A stretch of DNA of 64,000 nt from Imperialibacter sp963977595 (GTDB taxonomy: Bacteria > Bacteroidota > Bacteroidia > Cytophagales > Cyclobacteriaceae), in the NCBI RefSeq assembly GCF_048007035.1, contig NZ_CP180355.1, positions 5,146,001-5,210,000 on the forward strand, given 5' to 3'. This document shows, one piece after another, positions 1-8,871 of this stretch (within the stretch, counting starts at the first letter, position 1; the number at the start of each line of letters is the position of its first letter). Under the pieces are notes generated by a model. The model was not told the origin of the DNA, ran no database searches, and saw only the letters and a list, made by a program, of their open reading frames with translations. The position numbers and the translations under genes are program-made.

Positions 1-1310
1 CAGCAGCAGTTGGTGTGGTAAGAGGTCAGGGAATACCATCGGGTGCACTGAAGGTAGGTGCGGCCAGAGAAATAATGAACCCGCCAGCAAGCATTTTCAC
101 CGCTTCTGCCGATCAATTTCGGAGGTTTAGTGGCATTCACGATTCGCTGCTTGTTCGCTCCATTGTAATAGATAATGGATTCAAAAAAGTGGCGTTGGTG
201 TCTATGGACATAAGCAAAGTGCCCGGCGGAGCCCGCTTTATTCAGGAAGTGGCTGCTGGTACTAAGATTCCGCAAGAGGATTTGTTTATAGCGGCTACAC
301 ATGATCATAACACCATACAGCTGCCGGCAAATGATTACACTGATGAGTACTACAACATCATTAAGAATGCCACGATAAAATCTATTAATGCAGCCAATGC
401 CAAACTACAGCCTGCCAAAGTGGGGTTTGCAAAAGGTAAAGCCTATATCAATACCAACAGGGATGAAAAAATTGGTGAAGGCTATCACATGGGCTACAAC
501 CCAGAAGGCCCTTCCGATAAGACAGTAGCTGTTGTTTCATTTACTACACTCTCGGGCGAGCCAATTGCCATTTATGCCAACTACGCTGTGCATGCAGTGG
601 TGATGTATCGGGCTACTACTAAGGATGGTCTTCCAGAGATCTCGGCCGACCTGCCGGGGGCAACTGCTAAATATGTTGACAGGCACTTCAAAAACGCTGT
701 GACAGCTTGGACAAGTGGTGCAGCTGGGGATCAAAACCCTATGTTTATGTCGACCTACAATCAGGATCATCCAGACACACAGGACGAAGGTATTGGGGGA
801 TATGCCATACTTGATGTGCAGGCTAGGAGACTGGGAGAAGAGATTGTTCGACTTGTTAAATCGATTAAAAATACTGATCAGACAGCGCAAATCTGGAGTA
901 AAAAAACCTCAGTAACCTGTGAAGGGCAGGAAAGGAAATATCCAAGAAAGCCTGAAGAGCCAAGAGGTGGGTACCTCGCACCAACCAAAGTCGAAATGGT
1001 TGATGGAGACCCGGTAACTATTCCATTACACTTGTTGATGATCAACGATATCGCACTGGCCGGAGTAGCTGCTGAAGTGTTTACCGAAATTGGGATGCAT
1101 TTGAAGGAAACCTCACGATTTGACAGGACGATGATGGTGACAGTAATGGCAAATGCTATTGGATATGTACCTACCGATGCAGCTTACCTGATGCCTTCGG
1201 AAAAAGCCCTTGGCAATAGTTTGAAGCCAGGCTGTGCTGAACCTGCGATGATAGATGCATTTGTTCAGCTTATGGACGAATACATTGCGCTCAAGCAAAA
1301 ATCCAACTAG
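1..1310 (+). CDS. Neutral/alkaline ceramidase-like protein, 5'-truncated by the window
   Basis: The reading frame is open from base 3, so the true start lies upstream; the GTG at 15 is only the first start-like codon inside the window. The protein resembles the N-terminal catalytic domain of neutral/alkaline non-lysosomal ceramidases, which hydrolyse N-acyl sphingoid lipids with a bound zinc. Visible family motifs, numbered from base 15, are ATHDHNT (95-100, metal-ligand histidines), NYAVHAV near 190, SADLPGAT near 212 and AAGDQNP near 237. It ends soon after the catalytic domain, so the C-terminal Ig-like domain of classical ceramidases is missing, as in many short bacterial homologues. It is probably exported, but the signal peptide would be outside the window. 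Family assignment is good; the substrate is unproven. Confidence 0.8.
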   Translation, partial: AAVGVVRGQGIPSGALKVGAAREIMNPPASIFTASADQFRRFSGIHDSLLVRSIVIDNGFKKVALVSMDISKVPGGARFIQEVAAGTKIPQEDLFIAATHDHNTIQLPANDYTDEYYNIIKNATIKSINAANAKLQPAKVGFAKGKAYINTNRDEKIGEGYHMGYNPEGPSDKTVAVVSFTTLSGEPIAIYANYAVHAVVMYRATTKDGLPEISADLPGATAKYVDRHFKNAVTAWTSGAAGDQNPMFMSTYNQDHPDTQDEGIGGYAILDVQARRLGEEIVRLVKSIKNTDQTAQIWSKKTSVTCEGQERKYPRKPEEPRGGYLAPTKVEMVDGDPVTIPLHLLMINDIALAGVAAEVFTEIGMHLKETSRFDRTMMVTVMANAIGYVPTDAAYLMPSEKALGNSLKPGCAEPAMIDAFVQLMDEYIALKQKSN

Positions 1311-1424
1311 CTTCTGCCGAGCAACTTCATTTCTTGAATAGGGCGTAGGGGGCTTAGCTAAAAGGCAGAGCCAAGGGGTTCTATGCTCTATTCATTCACA
1401 AAAAAATATAGAAATCATTGAGAA

Positions 1425-3650
1425 ATGAGACACCTGATCCTTTTTCTATTCGTTGTTGCCATTATTTCAATCTCCTCATTGTCGGCGAGGCAGTTACAGG
1501 GTGATTTGTCAAGCTATCAACTGCATATAAAGAGGAATAATGATCCGATTAAAGTTGATGGTATGCTAGATGAGGACTCATGGTCTACGCCAAACGTTGC
1601 GAGTGATTTCTGGCAGCAATACCCCAAGGATAACATAAAAACGGATGTTCGCACTGAAGTTAGAATGACTTACGATGCCGATAACTTATACATCGCTGCT
1701 ATTTGCTATGATGTGGAGGATTATGTTGTTCAGACTTTAAAGAGAGACAACGGACTTTTCACCAGTGATGCCTTTGGGATAGTTATCGATCCGGTAAATA
1801 GCAATACCAATGGCTTTCTTTTTGGTGTAAGTCCCTACAATGTGCAGACGGAAGAGCTGCTTGGGCCCAATGCTACCCAACCCGACAGGATGACTTTTAG
1901 CTGGGACAACCGGTGGTACTCTGCCGTTACCCGCCACCCGGACAGGTATGTTGTTGAGATGGCGATCCCATTCAAAACCCTGCGGTTCAACAGCCAAAAC
2001 AGTACCTGGGGCGTCAATTTCTTTCGCAATGATATGTCGAGGAATCAAAAGTATAGCTGGACTCCGTTGCCTGTTAATTTTGAACTTTATGACCTGGGGT
2101 ACACCGGTGATCTGAAATGGGACATTGCCCCGACAAAAAATGGCACCAATATCTCGGTGCTGCCCTATGTTACAGGCGGCGTAACAAGAGACAACGAGGC
2201 CGAATCGCCTCGCTCTGAGACGAGCGTGCGTGTGGGAGGAGATGCGAAAATTGCACTCACTTCTTCACTCAACCTGGACCTTACGGTTAATCCCGATTTT
2301 TCGACTGTTGACGTGGATGTGCAGCAAACGAACCTGACCAGGTTCAACCTCAGGTTTCCTGAAAAACGTGGTTTTTTTCTCGAAAACAATGACCTCTTTA
2401 CCGAGTTTGGCCCCAACGATGCCAAGCCCATTTTTACCAGACGAATGGGACTCGACATGGACAACAGGCCGGTTGCAATTAACTACGGAGCCCGATTGAG
2501 TGGAAATGTGACTCCCAACACCAGGATCGGTCTGTTGCATCTTCAAACCAAATCAAATGATACCGTGCCAGGACAAAACTATTCCATAGCCGTTTTTAAT
2601 CAGAGAATTTGGAGTCGCTCCGTTTTGAGAGGCTATGTTACAAATCGCCAGGCTTACACACAAGAGGATGGTTGGCAAGGGAATAATTATGGGAGAAATA
2701 CTGGATTAGAATTTAACTACCTGAACAACTCTGGTACCTGGAATTATTTTGCGGCTTATCACCTTTCAGCGAAGCCTGACGCTGGTTATGGGTCGTTTAC
2801 GAACCTGGGTATTGAATATGCGGGAAGAAAATGGAAGGCACGCATAAATTACTGGAACATATCGTCCGACTATTTCGCCGACATGGGCTTTTTTCCCCGT
2901 CTTGAAAACTACGATGCTGTGAGAGATACACTGATTCATCTCGGTTGGGAGCGAATTTATGGCAGGTTCGGCTATGTGTTTCGTCCGGCAAAGGGCAGCA
3001 AGATTGTGGCGCACGACATAGAGTTGAGAACCTATAACGATCTTTACCCGGACGGCACCATCAGCGACCTGGAGAACAGGATTGACTATAAGATCAAATT
3101 CCAAAACACGGCCGAACTCCAGCTACAACCGCAGCTACTTAAGACCAACCTAAGATTTCCTACAGACTTTACCGATGCCGCACCGCTGATGCCGGGTTCA
3201 TTCGACTATGGACGGTTCAATGTCACCTACCAGTCCGATGCCAGGAAATTATTCTCATGGCAAACTGAAGTAGGTGTGGGGCAGTACTACAATGGCAGCC
3301 TAACCAGGTACTTGCTTCAGCTGAACTACCGGAGGCAGCCCTGGGGAACCTTCTCCGTGGGCTGGGAGCAAAACAACCTAAAGCTGCCTGATCCATACGG
3401 GGAGTCAAACCTCAGGCTGGTAAACGCCCGAGCTGAAGTCAATTTTAGCACGAAGGTATTTTGGACAACTTTCTTGCAATACAATACACAGCGGGAGAAT
3501 TTCAATGTGAACAGCAGGCTGCAGTGGCGCTACAGTACCATGTCGGATATCTTTCTTGTGTACAGCGACAACTATACTACGTCGCCGTTTCTTCAAAATA
3601 ACCGAAACAGAGCCATACTTCTTAAGCTCAATTACATGTTCAATTTATAG
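1425..3650 (+). CDS. DUF5916 outer-membrane protein with CBM9-like N-terminal domain
   Basis: A 741-residue exported protein. Residues 1-22 form a signal peptide (MRHLILFLFVVAII...). Residues about 38-250 look like the carbohydrate-binding family 9-like domain (IKVDGMLDEDSW, then YDADNLYIAAICYD) that precedes DUF5916. The rest has the alternating aromatic/polar pattern of an outer-membrane beta-barrel and ends LNYMFNL, compatible with a terminal barrel strand. Members of this family are common in Bacteroidota and have no firmly assigned function; surface binding or import of a carbohydrate-like ligand is inference. It follows the ceramidase-like gene after 114 bases on the same strand. Confidence 0.85.
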   Translation: MRHLILFLFVVAIISISSLSARQLQGDLSSYQLHIKRNNDPIKVDGMLDEDSWSTPNVASDFWQQYPKDNIKTDVRTEVRMTYDADNLYIAAICYDVEDYVVQTLKRDNGLFTSDAFGIVIDPVNSNTNGFLFGVSPYNVQTEELLGPNATQPDRMTFSWDNRWYSAVTRHPDRYVVEMAIPFKTLRFNSQNSTWGVNFFRNDMSRNQKYSWTPLPVNFELYDLGYTGDLKWDIAPTKNGTNISVLPYVTGGVTRDNEAESPRSETSVRVGGDAKIALTSSLNLDLTVNPDFSTVDVDVQQTNLTRFNLRFPEKRGFFLENNDLFTEFGPNDAKPIFTRRMGLDMDNRPVAINYGARLSGNVTPNTRIGLLHLQTKSNDTVPGQNYSIAVFNQRIWSRSVLRGYVTNRQAYTQEDGWQGNNYGRNTGLEFNYLNNSGTWNYFAAYHLSAKPDAGYGSFTNLGIEYAGRKWKARINYWNISSDYFADMGFFPRLENYDAVRDTLIHLGWERIYGRFGYVFRPAKGSKIVAHDIELRTYNDLYPDGTISDLENRIDYKIKFQNTAELQLQPQLLKTNLRFPTDFTDAAPLMPGSFDYGRFNVTYQSDARKLFSWQTEVGVGQYYNGSLTRYLLQLNYRRQPWGTFSVGWEQNNLKLPDPYGESNLRLVNARAEVNFSTKVFWTTFLQYNTQRENFNVNSRLQWRYSTMSDIFLVYSDNYTTSPFLQNNRNRAILLKLNYMFNL

Positions 3651-3725
3651 CAGTCACTATGCACGGAGCCGGTCATTACTATCACATTTCTTCTTCTTTA
3701 ATAAGTCACAAAAACATCTTATAGA

Positions 3726-4205
3726 ATGAAAAAAGCCTTATACAGTTTAATATTTACTCTCCTTGTCGTTTTGTTAAGTTGCGGCGAGCAAAACAGTCAG
3801 TCAGCTGTACAGGGAGCAGGTGACGCCCCTGGCCAGAAGATTAATGCTGACCTGGTGAAACTGACTGTTGATGGCCTGAACATGGCCCTGCTTAACAGAG
3901 ACCGAAAGACGTTGATAAGCATATGCGCAGCAGAGCTTAGTTACGGGCATTCGAGTGGCGCTGTTCAGGACAAACAAACCTTTGTCGATGATGTGGTGAA
4001 CGGGCCATTTGTTTTCCTGTCTATCGAAACAGAAAACCAAAAAATAACCACTACTGAAGATATGGCGATTGTAAGGCATGTCTTTCAGGCTAAGGGACTC
4101 AACAACGGAGACACGGTTGATATGCGCATTGGCAACGCACAGCTTTACAAGTTGTACCCGAACGGCCATCTTCGCCTGGTCTTGCGCCAGGCTTTTAAGT
4201 TATGA
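3726..4205 (+). CDS. Lipoprotein with SnoaL/NTF2-like (DUF4440) domain
   Basis: A 159-residue protein with a lipoprotein signal peptide (lipidation Cys at residue 19 in LLSC). After a short Ser/Gln-rich linker, residues about 40-158 have the length and pattern of a SnoaL-like NTF2-fold domain: the helix LVKLTVDGLNMALLNRD, the motif ELSYGHSSG, and a terminal RLVLRQAFKL strand. Such domains in the periplasm are often small ligand binders or enzymes, but no specific reaction can be named. It lies between the DUF5916 gene and the BASS transporter on the same strand, so it may share their transcript. Confidence 0.75.
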   Translation: MKKALYSLIFTLLVVLLSCGEQNSQSAVQGAGDAPGQKINADLVKLTVDGLNMALLNRDRKTLISICAAELSYGHSSGAVQDKQTFVDDVVNGPFVFLSIETENQKITTTEDMAIVRHVFQAKGLNNGDTVDMRIGNAQLYKLYPNGHLRLVLRQAFKL

Positions 4206-4255
4206 CGGGCCAGGCCGCCATGGTAAATTAATAATTCACCCTAAACCACGAAGTT

Positions 4256-5371
4256 TTGAAAAAATTCAACATCTACTCAACAGCCCTCGGGGCTACTTTG
4301 CTTCTTCTTTTACTGATACTCTTTACCATATTCACCGGTGGGCTGTCGCAGGCTGGTTCACTCATTATAGCGTTTTTTACATTGCTTGCTTTCGGCTTCA
4401 GTGGCCACGAGCAGCTGAGAGGCTATGTGTTTACCACTATGATCTTTGCCGGTGTAACCATAGCCTTGTATTACCCAGAGTATTTTCTGGTAATAGAAGG
4501 TTTCAAACTCACCAACCTGATCATACCACTGATTCAAATTATCATGTTTGGCATGGGTACTTCTATGAGTCTCGGCGATTTTGGTTCCATTTTTAAGTCC
4601 CCGAAAGGTGTGGTAGTTGGTGTAAGTGCGCAATTGTTGATCATGCCTTTAATTGGCTTCACGCTGGCCAAGCTCAGCAACTTTCCTCCTGAAATTGCCG
4701 CCGGAATAGTGCTCATTGGGTGCTCACCCAGCGGAGTAGCGTCTAATGTGATGGCCTACCTTGCGAAGGCTAACCTGGCACTTTCCATTACCATTACATC
4801 CATCGCAACGCTGCTGGCACCATTTACAACGCCACTGATGATGAAGTTGCTTGCCGGTGAGTTTATCGAAATTGAGGTGCTTGCGATGATGTGGAGCATT
4901 GTGAAGATGATCATTCTTCCGATAGGAGCCGGCCTGCTTTTTAACAAATTGTTGGGTGACAAAACTAAATGGATGGACAAATTAATGCCGTTGCTTTCCA
5001 TGCTGGCGATTGGGGTCATCATTGTGATTATTACAGCGGCAGGCCGGGATAGCCTTCTCGATATCGGTGGGATATTGATGGTTCTTGTGCTTATTCACAA
5101 TTTATTTGGGTATACGCTTGGGTATTTTTATGCAAAGCTGCTAAAGCTCAATGAACAGGACTCAAGAACAATAGCCATAGAAGTGGGGATGCAGAATGGC
5201 GGCCTGGCCTCAGGCATAGCCAATACGCTTGGGAAAATTGGCACCATGGGACTGGCACCGGCGGTATTTGGCCCACTCATGAACATCACGGGCTCTATAC
5301 TGGCTTCCTATTGGCACAAAAGAGCCCCAAAGGGATATGAGGAACCAGAGCAGATCCCAGCAAATAATTAA
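4256..5371 (+). CDS. Bile acid:sodium symporter (BASS) family transporter
   Basis: A 371-residue integral membrane protein with about ten hydrophobic segments and the BASS/SBF family hallmarks, including IGCSPSGVASNVMAYLAKAN near 160 (the conserved sodium/substrate crossover region) and AIEVGMQNGGLASGIA near 308. The start is a TTG at 4256, followed directly by MKKFNIYSTAL-like sequence; no better ATG is available before the first membrane helix. BASS proteins move organic anions such as bile acids, pyruvate or other keto acids with sodium. The kdgK gene follows after 28 bases, which suggests co-transcription and that an organic acid rather than a bile acid is the substrate; that part is inference. 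Confidence 0.85.
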   Translation: MKKFNIYSTALGATLLLLLLILFTIFTGGLSQAGSLIIAFFTLLAFGFSGHEQLRGYVFTTMIFAGVTIALYYPEYFLVIEGFKLTNLIIPLIQIIMFGMGTSMSLGDFGSIFKSPKGVVVGVSAQLLIMPLIGFTLAKLSNFPPEIAAGIVLIGCSPSGVASNVMAYLAKANLALSITITSIATLLAPFTTPLMMKLLAGEFIEIEVLAMMWSIVKMIILPIGAGLLFNKLLGDKTKWMDKLMPLLSMLAIGVIIVIITAAGRDSLLDIGGILMVLVLIHNLFGYTLGYFYAKLLKLNEQDSRTIAIEVGMQNGGLASGIANTLGKIGTMGLAPAVFGPLMNITGSILASYWHKRAPKGYEEPEQIPANN

Positions 5372-5399
5372 CTGATAACATCTTGAAAAAGAATTGACC

Positions 5400-6440
5400 A
5401 TGAAAAAAGTAGTAACCTTTGGTGAGATCATGTTGCGCCTTGGAACCCCTGGAGTTTTAAGGCTCTCGCAGACAACAAGTTTTGATGTAGTTTATGGCGG
5501 AGGTGAGTCAAACGTGGCTGTATCACTTGCCAATTATGGGATTCCGGTAGACTTTGTTACCCGGCTGCCGAAAAATGACCTCGGTGAGTGTGCGTTAATG
5601 GAGATGCGCAAAAGAGGCGTTGGAACAGATAAAATTATTTTTGGCGGAGACCGACTCGGCATATACTTTCTGGAAACCGGTGCGGTGAGCAGAGGCAGTA
5701 AAGTGGTTTACGACCGGGCTCATTCTGCGATAGCGGAAATAAAAAAGGGCATGGTTGATTGGGAGAGTGTATTTTCGGGTGCCCGGTGGTTTCACTGGAC
5801 TGGTATTACACCGGCCATATCGCAGGGTGCAGCTGATGCTTGCCTGGAGGCTGTGCAAACAGCCCGCAAAATGGGCCTTACAATCTCGACGGACCTGAAT
5901 TATAGGGCAAAGCTTTGGAGGTATGGAGTTGAACCTGAGGAAATCATGACAGAGCTAACCTCTTATTGCGACATCATTTTAGGCAACGAAGAGGACGCCG
6001 AAAAACACTTCGGTATCAAGCCAGACGGCCTGGACATCACCAAGCAAGGAGAGCACGTAAAGGCCGAAGCATTTCTATCGGTTTGCCAGCAAATGATGAA
6101 GAAATTTCCGAATGCCAAGAAAGTAATCACCACGCTAAGAGGCTCCATTTCTGCGTCACACAATACCTGGGCAGGTGTGCTCTATGATGGAACGACCATG
6201 TTCAAATCCCCTGAATATCAAATTACGCATATCGTGGATAGGGTAGGTGGAGGAGACTCTTTTATGGGAGGCCTTATTTATGGTTTGCTCACTTATCCAG
6301 ACGATGATCAGCATGCACTCAACTTTGCTGTGGCCGCCTCTTGCCTCAAGCATACGATTGTAGGAGATGCTAACCTGGCAACGCTTGAGGAGGTGAAGAA
6401 GTTGATGGCGGGAGATGCCTCAGGCAGAGTAGCACGGTAA
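5400..6440 (+). CDS. kdgK: 2-keto-3-deoxygluconate kinase (PfkB family)
   Basis: A 346-residue PfkB-family sugar kinase. It starts MKKVVTFGEIMLRL, the typical KDG kinase opening, so the ATG at 5400 is preferred over an in-frame TTG at 5394. The GGGESNVAVSLANYG motif (first PfkB signature region), YDRAHSAI, and the ATP/anion-hole motif VGGGDSFMGGLIYG with the catalytic Asp near residue 286 are all present. It would phosphorylate 2-keto-3-deoxygluconate to KDPG for Entner-Doudoroff cleavage. Length and KDGK-type subfamily features fit; a related sugar-acid kinase activity cannot be excluded. A strong hairpin terminator lies 17 bases downstream. Confidence 0.85.
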   Translation: MKKVVTFGEIMLRLGTPGVLRLSQTTSFDVVYGGGESNVAVSLANYGIPVDFVTRLPKNDLGECALMEMRKRGVGTDKIIFGGDRLGIYFLETGAVSRGSKVVYDRAHSAIAEIKKGMVDWESVFSGARWFHWTGITPAISQGAADACLEAVQTARKMGLTISTDLNYRAKLWRYGVEPEEIMTELTSYCDIILGNEEDAEKHFGIKPDGLDITKQGEHVKAEAFLSVCQQMMKKFPNAKKVITTLRGSISASHNTWAGVLYDGTTMFKSPEYQITHIVDRVGGGDSFMGGLIYGLLTYPDDDQHALNFAVAASCLKHTIVGDANLATLEEVKKLMAGDASGRVAR

Positions 6441-6456
6441 CGCCCAAAGCAAAGTT

Positions 6457-6493
6457 GGGGAATCACATGTCAGTCGCATGATTCCCCTTTTTT
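6457..6493 (+). terminator. Intrinsic terminator after kdgK
   Basis: GGGGAATCA(C)ATG at 6457-6469 pairs with CATGATTCCCC at 6477-6487, with one bulged C, followed by six T at 6488-6493. It ends the plus-strand transcript 17 bases after kdgK and sits between two convergent genes. Confidence 0.8.
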
Positions 6494-6515
6494 AACCAGT
6501 GATCATAAGACTGTG

Positions 6516-7643
6516 TTAGAACAACAAGCAAACAGGACTGGGAGCCTCTATCTCACTAACAAACCCCAGCTTGCCACTCTTCTTGTCACGCTTAAACGAA
6601 ATGATATTATTAGATTTTTGATTAGCCACAAGCAAGTAGTCGCCACCGGGGGATAGCGTAAAATTTCTGGGCCAGTCGCCCCGCACACCCTCATGCCCCA
6701 CAAGTGCCAGGCTGCCGTTCGATGAATTAACCTGATAAATCGCTATGCTGTTGTGCCCCCTGTTGGAGGCATAAAGGAACTTTCCGTCGTCGGAAATATG
6801 GATGTCGGCGCAACTGCTGGTTTCTTCATATCCGGCGGGTAATGTACTAACGGAGCTTGCAATTTCGTAGTGCCCCACATTGTTTTTCTTTATTTGAGTT
6901 ATTGTGGACGATAGTTCATTGACTACATATGCCCAGTTGCCTTTGGGATGGAAAGCCATGTGTCGTGGACCAGCTCCCGGAGCCATCGCCAGTTTGTAAG
7001 GCGCCGTTGGAACCAATTTTTCATTGTCTTTATCCAGGGTCGAAAACCAGAGTTCGTTGGTGCCCAAGTCGACTGAGATGATTGTGTTTCCCTTTGGTTC
7101 GAACCAAACAGAATGCGCATGTGGCCCCTTTTGCCTTGCGTGAGATCCTTCGCCCTCGTGTTGCTGCACGTGCAATGGGCCATCTAGCATGCCTGAGGAA
7201 CCTAACCGTAGCAGCCCTACATTCCCGCTGCTATAGTTGGCAGCAAACACATAACCAGATTTGTCGATTGTTACAAAGCAAGGCGAAGCTCCTCCTGATG
7301 GCTTTTTGTCGATAAGAGACAAAGCCTCGCCATTTATCTCAAACGACGTAATAGTGCCACCGCCACCGGCATCGTTTCTGTTTTCATTGGCCGCCAACAG
7401 GTATTTGCCATCGGGGCTTTTTGCCAGAAATGACGGGTTTTCCGTCTCAGCGGCTAGCCCGAAGCTCTTCAGCTTGCCGTCAGGTTGAAGCCGGTATCGA
7501 TAGATGCCCTTGCTTTCTCCACGGGTATAAGTGCCTACGTAGAATGAAAAGCCCTCCTGTAGGGGCTCGGTTCTATTGGTATTGGAGGCTAGTGTAATAG
7601 TTTGAACCAGTAATACTGTGTAGAATACGACCTTAGGTAACAT
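6516..7643 (-). CDS. Exported lactonase family protein (7-bladed propeller, 6-phosphogluconolactonase-like)
   Basis: A 375-residue protein with an N-terminal signal peptide (MLPKVVFYTVLLVQTITLAS). The body has the repeated strands of the YbhE/Pgl seven-bladed propeller: YVGTYTRGESKGIYRYRL at the start, AKSPDGKYLLAANE, FVTIDKSGYVFAANYSSGNV, GPHAHSVWFEP, DLGTNELW, GPRHMAFHPKGNWAYVVNE, SDDGKFLYASNRGHNSI and SPGGDYLLVANQKSNNI. Family members hydrolyse sugar lactones, but the export signal argues for a periplasmic lactone or a diverged role rather than the cytosolic pentose phosphate step. It converges on kdgK, which suggests but does not prove a shared sugar-acid theme. Confidence 0.85.
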   Translation of the reverse strand: MLPKVVFYTVLLVQTITLASNTNRTEPLQEGFSFYVGTYTRGESKGIYRYRLQPDGKLKSFGLAAETENPSFLAKSPDGKYLLAANENRNDAGGGGTITSFEINGEALSLIDKKPSGGASPCFVTIDKSGYVFAANYSSGNVGLLRLGSSGMLDGPLHVQQHEGEGSHARQKGPHAHSVWFEPKGNTIISVDLGTNELWFSTLDKDNEKLVPTAPYKLAMAPGAGPRHMAFHPKGNWAYVVNELSSTITQIKKNNVGHYEIASSVSTLPAGYEETSSCADIHISDDGKFLYASNRGHNSIAIYQVNSSNGSLALVGHEGVRGDWPRNFTLSPGGDYLLVANQKSNNIISFKRDKKSGKLGFVSEIEAPSPVCLLF

Positions 7644-7717
7644 GTGAAGAGGTTATAGGGGCTGTGATGTTATATGACGTCGGGGGGGTGTCGGTTAAGC
7701 TTCTGTGATGAAGAGAC

Positions 7718-8146
7718 TCAAGTCATTCCAGTACTATTTTTTGATAGCGCCGCATCCAGTGAGTACTTACCAGGGCCGGTGAAAAAGAGTGCCAGGAGGG
7801 CAAAACTGAACAGTATTACTTTTTCCTGTTGGCCAAATTCCTGACTGAAGTGAACGGTGAAGAAGGCCGTTGCTACCGTGATAAAGGGTGGGATCAACGC
7901 TGCTCTTGTAAATAGGCCCGCCATTACTAATATGGCGCAGATTACCTCGGCGAATACTGCGAAACTCAGTGTGAAGGCTGGGCCAAAGCCGAAGGGGTCG
8001 GCAAACTTAATTTCGTCGGAGCCGAATAGCCGCATCATTTTGCCCCAGCCATGGCCGTACATGAGGGAGAAGCCGAAAGCAAGCCGCAACACAAGCAATC
8101 CATAGTCATGAAAACGAGAGGGTAGTTCAAAGCGAAGCAGGTTCAT
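7718..8146 (-). CDS. DoxX family membrane protein
   Basis: A 142-residue protein with four hydrophobic helices. The start is placed at the ATG giving MNLLRFELPSRFHDYG; an upstream in-frame start at 8188 would add a basic, non-conserved leader. DoxX hallmarks are LLVLRLAFGFSLMYGHGWGKM near the N-terminus, FADPFGFGPAFTLSFAVFAEVICAILVMAGLFTR in the middle, and LFSFALLALFFTGPGKYSLDA at the end. DoxX-type proteins are integral membrane proteins linked to quinone or redox and thiol stress chemistry; the precise role here is unknown. Confidence 0.8.
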   Translation of the reverse strand: MNLLRFELPSRFHDYGLLVLRLAFGFSLMYGHGWGKMMRLFGSDEIKFADPFGFGPAFTLSFAVFAEVICAILVMAGLFTRAALIPPFITVATAFFTVHFSQEFGQQEKVILFSFALLALFFTGPGKYSLDAALSKNSTGMT

Positions 8147-8333
8147 AGTTTTTAGAGTTTTGGTGAGTTTCAGATTTTTTAATATCAAAGACGATGTTGC
8201 CCTTTAATTATAAGTACCCTTCAGACGGCTTCGGTACACGCCTGGTGAAACTTTTTTACTGCTTTCATCGACTGGAGGCGCTGTTTTAGCTTCCGACGCA
8301 AGGGAAGGGCATTTTTTAAGTCAACAGCCAGCG

Positions 8334-8852
8334 TCACTGCAAGCCAGTCTTTTCCATGTAAAACTTTGCTGTATTCGCATTTGCTTGCCACAATGCCACC
8401 GGGTACGTCCAGTATTCTTCCTCTTCGCTATAAAGTGAAATGTTTTGCTCACCCCAGCCATATTCAAACGGAACAATTTTCCCACTGCCAGGCAGCTGCA
8501 CCCAACCGAGCACAAAGGCATGTGTGAATCCACTGGAGCCGTTTGTGAAGTGCTTTGCTTTTTGAATCTCCAGAGAGGTACCGATCGGCAGCGTGGCTAT
8601 AGCTTCGGTGCCTTCAAAAAGGCCCTGATCTATCTCGATTAGTAAATAGGGGTGCTCATTTACAAAGGCATCAAGGTTTCTGACAATGACTGCCGGACGT
8701 TTCAAAACAACAGTTGTGCCTACTATTTCGCTATAAGGCTCAAATGTTGAAACATCTGTCACCTTAGTGCTGGTAACGTAATAAAGTAAGCTGCCAAATG
8801 TCAGTATCGCTGCCAGCGCAAAGCTGAACAATAAGGCCAAGCGTTTGTTCAT
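8334..8852 (-). CDS. Membrane-anchored protein of unknown function
   Basis: A 172-residue protein starting MNKRLALLFSFALAAIL; the start at 8852 is chosen because it directly begins a signal-anchor helix and does not overlap the upstream gene, whereas the longer frame to 8993 would run through the end of the DUF3500 gene. After the helix at about 5-27 the chain is soluble, with no Cys and a C-terminal half rich in aromatic and acidic residues (EYGWGEQNISLYSEEEEYW). It probably sits on the outer face of the inner membrane. I do not recognise the family. It lies 19 bases after the DUF3500 gene on the same strand and is likely co-transcribed with it. Confidence 0.6.
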   Translation of the reverse strand: MNKRLALLFSFALAAILTFGSLLYYVTSTKVTDVSTFEPYSEIVGTTVVLKRPAVIVRNLDAFVNEHPYLLIEIDQGLFEGTEAIATLPIGTSLEIQKAKHFTNGSSGFTHAFVLGWVQLPGSGKIVPFEYGWGEQNISLYSEEEEYWTYPVALWQANANTAKFYMEKTGLQ

Positions 8853-8871
8853 CCCAATTGCTGCCGATTGG

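Noticed and set aside
4078..4596. 172-codon ORF overlapping the lipoprotein and BASS genes
   Set aside because: Different frame over two well-supported genes; Cys/His/Trp/Arg-rich sequence typical of shadow frames.
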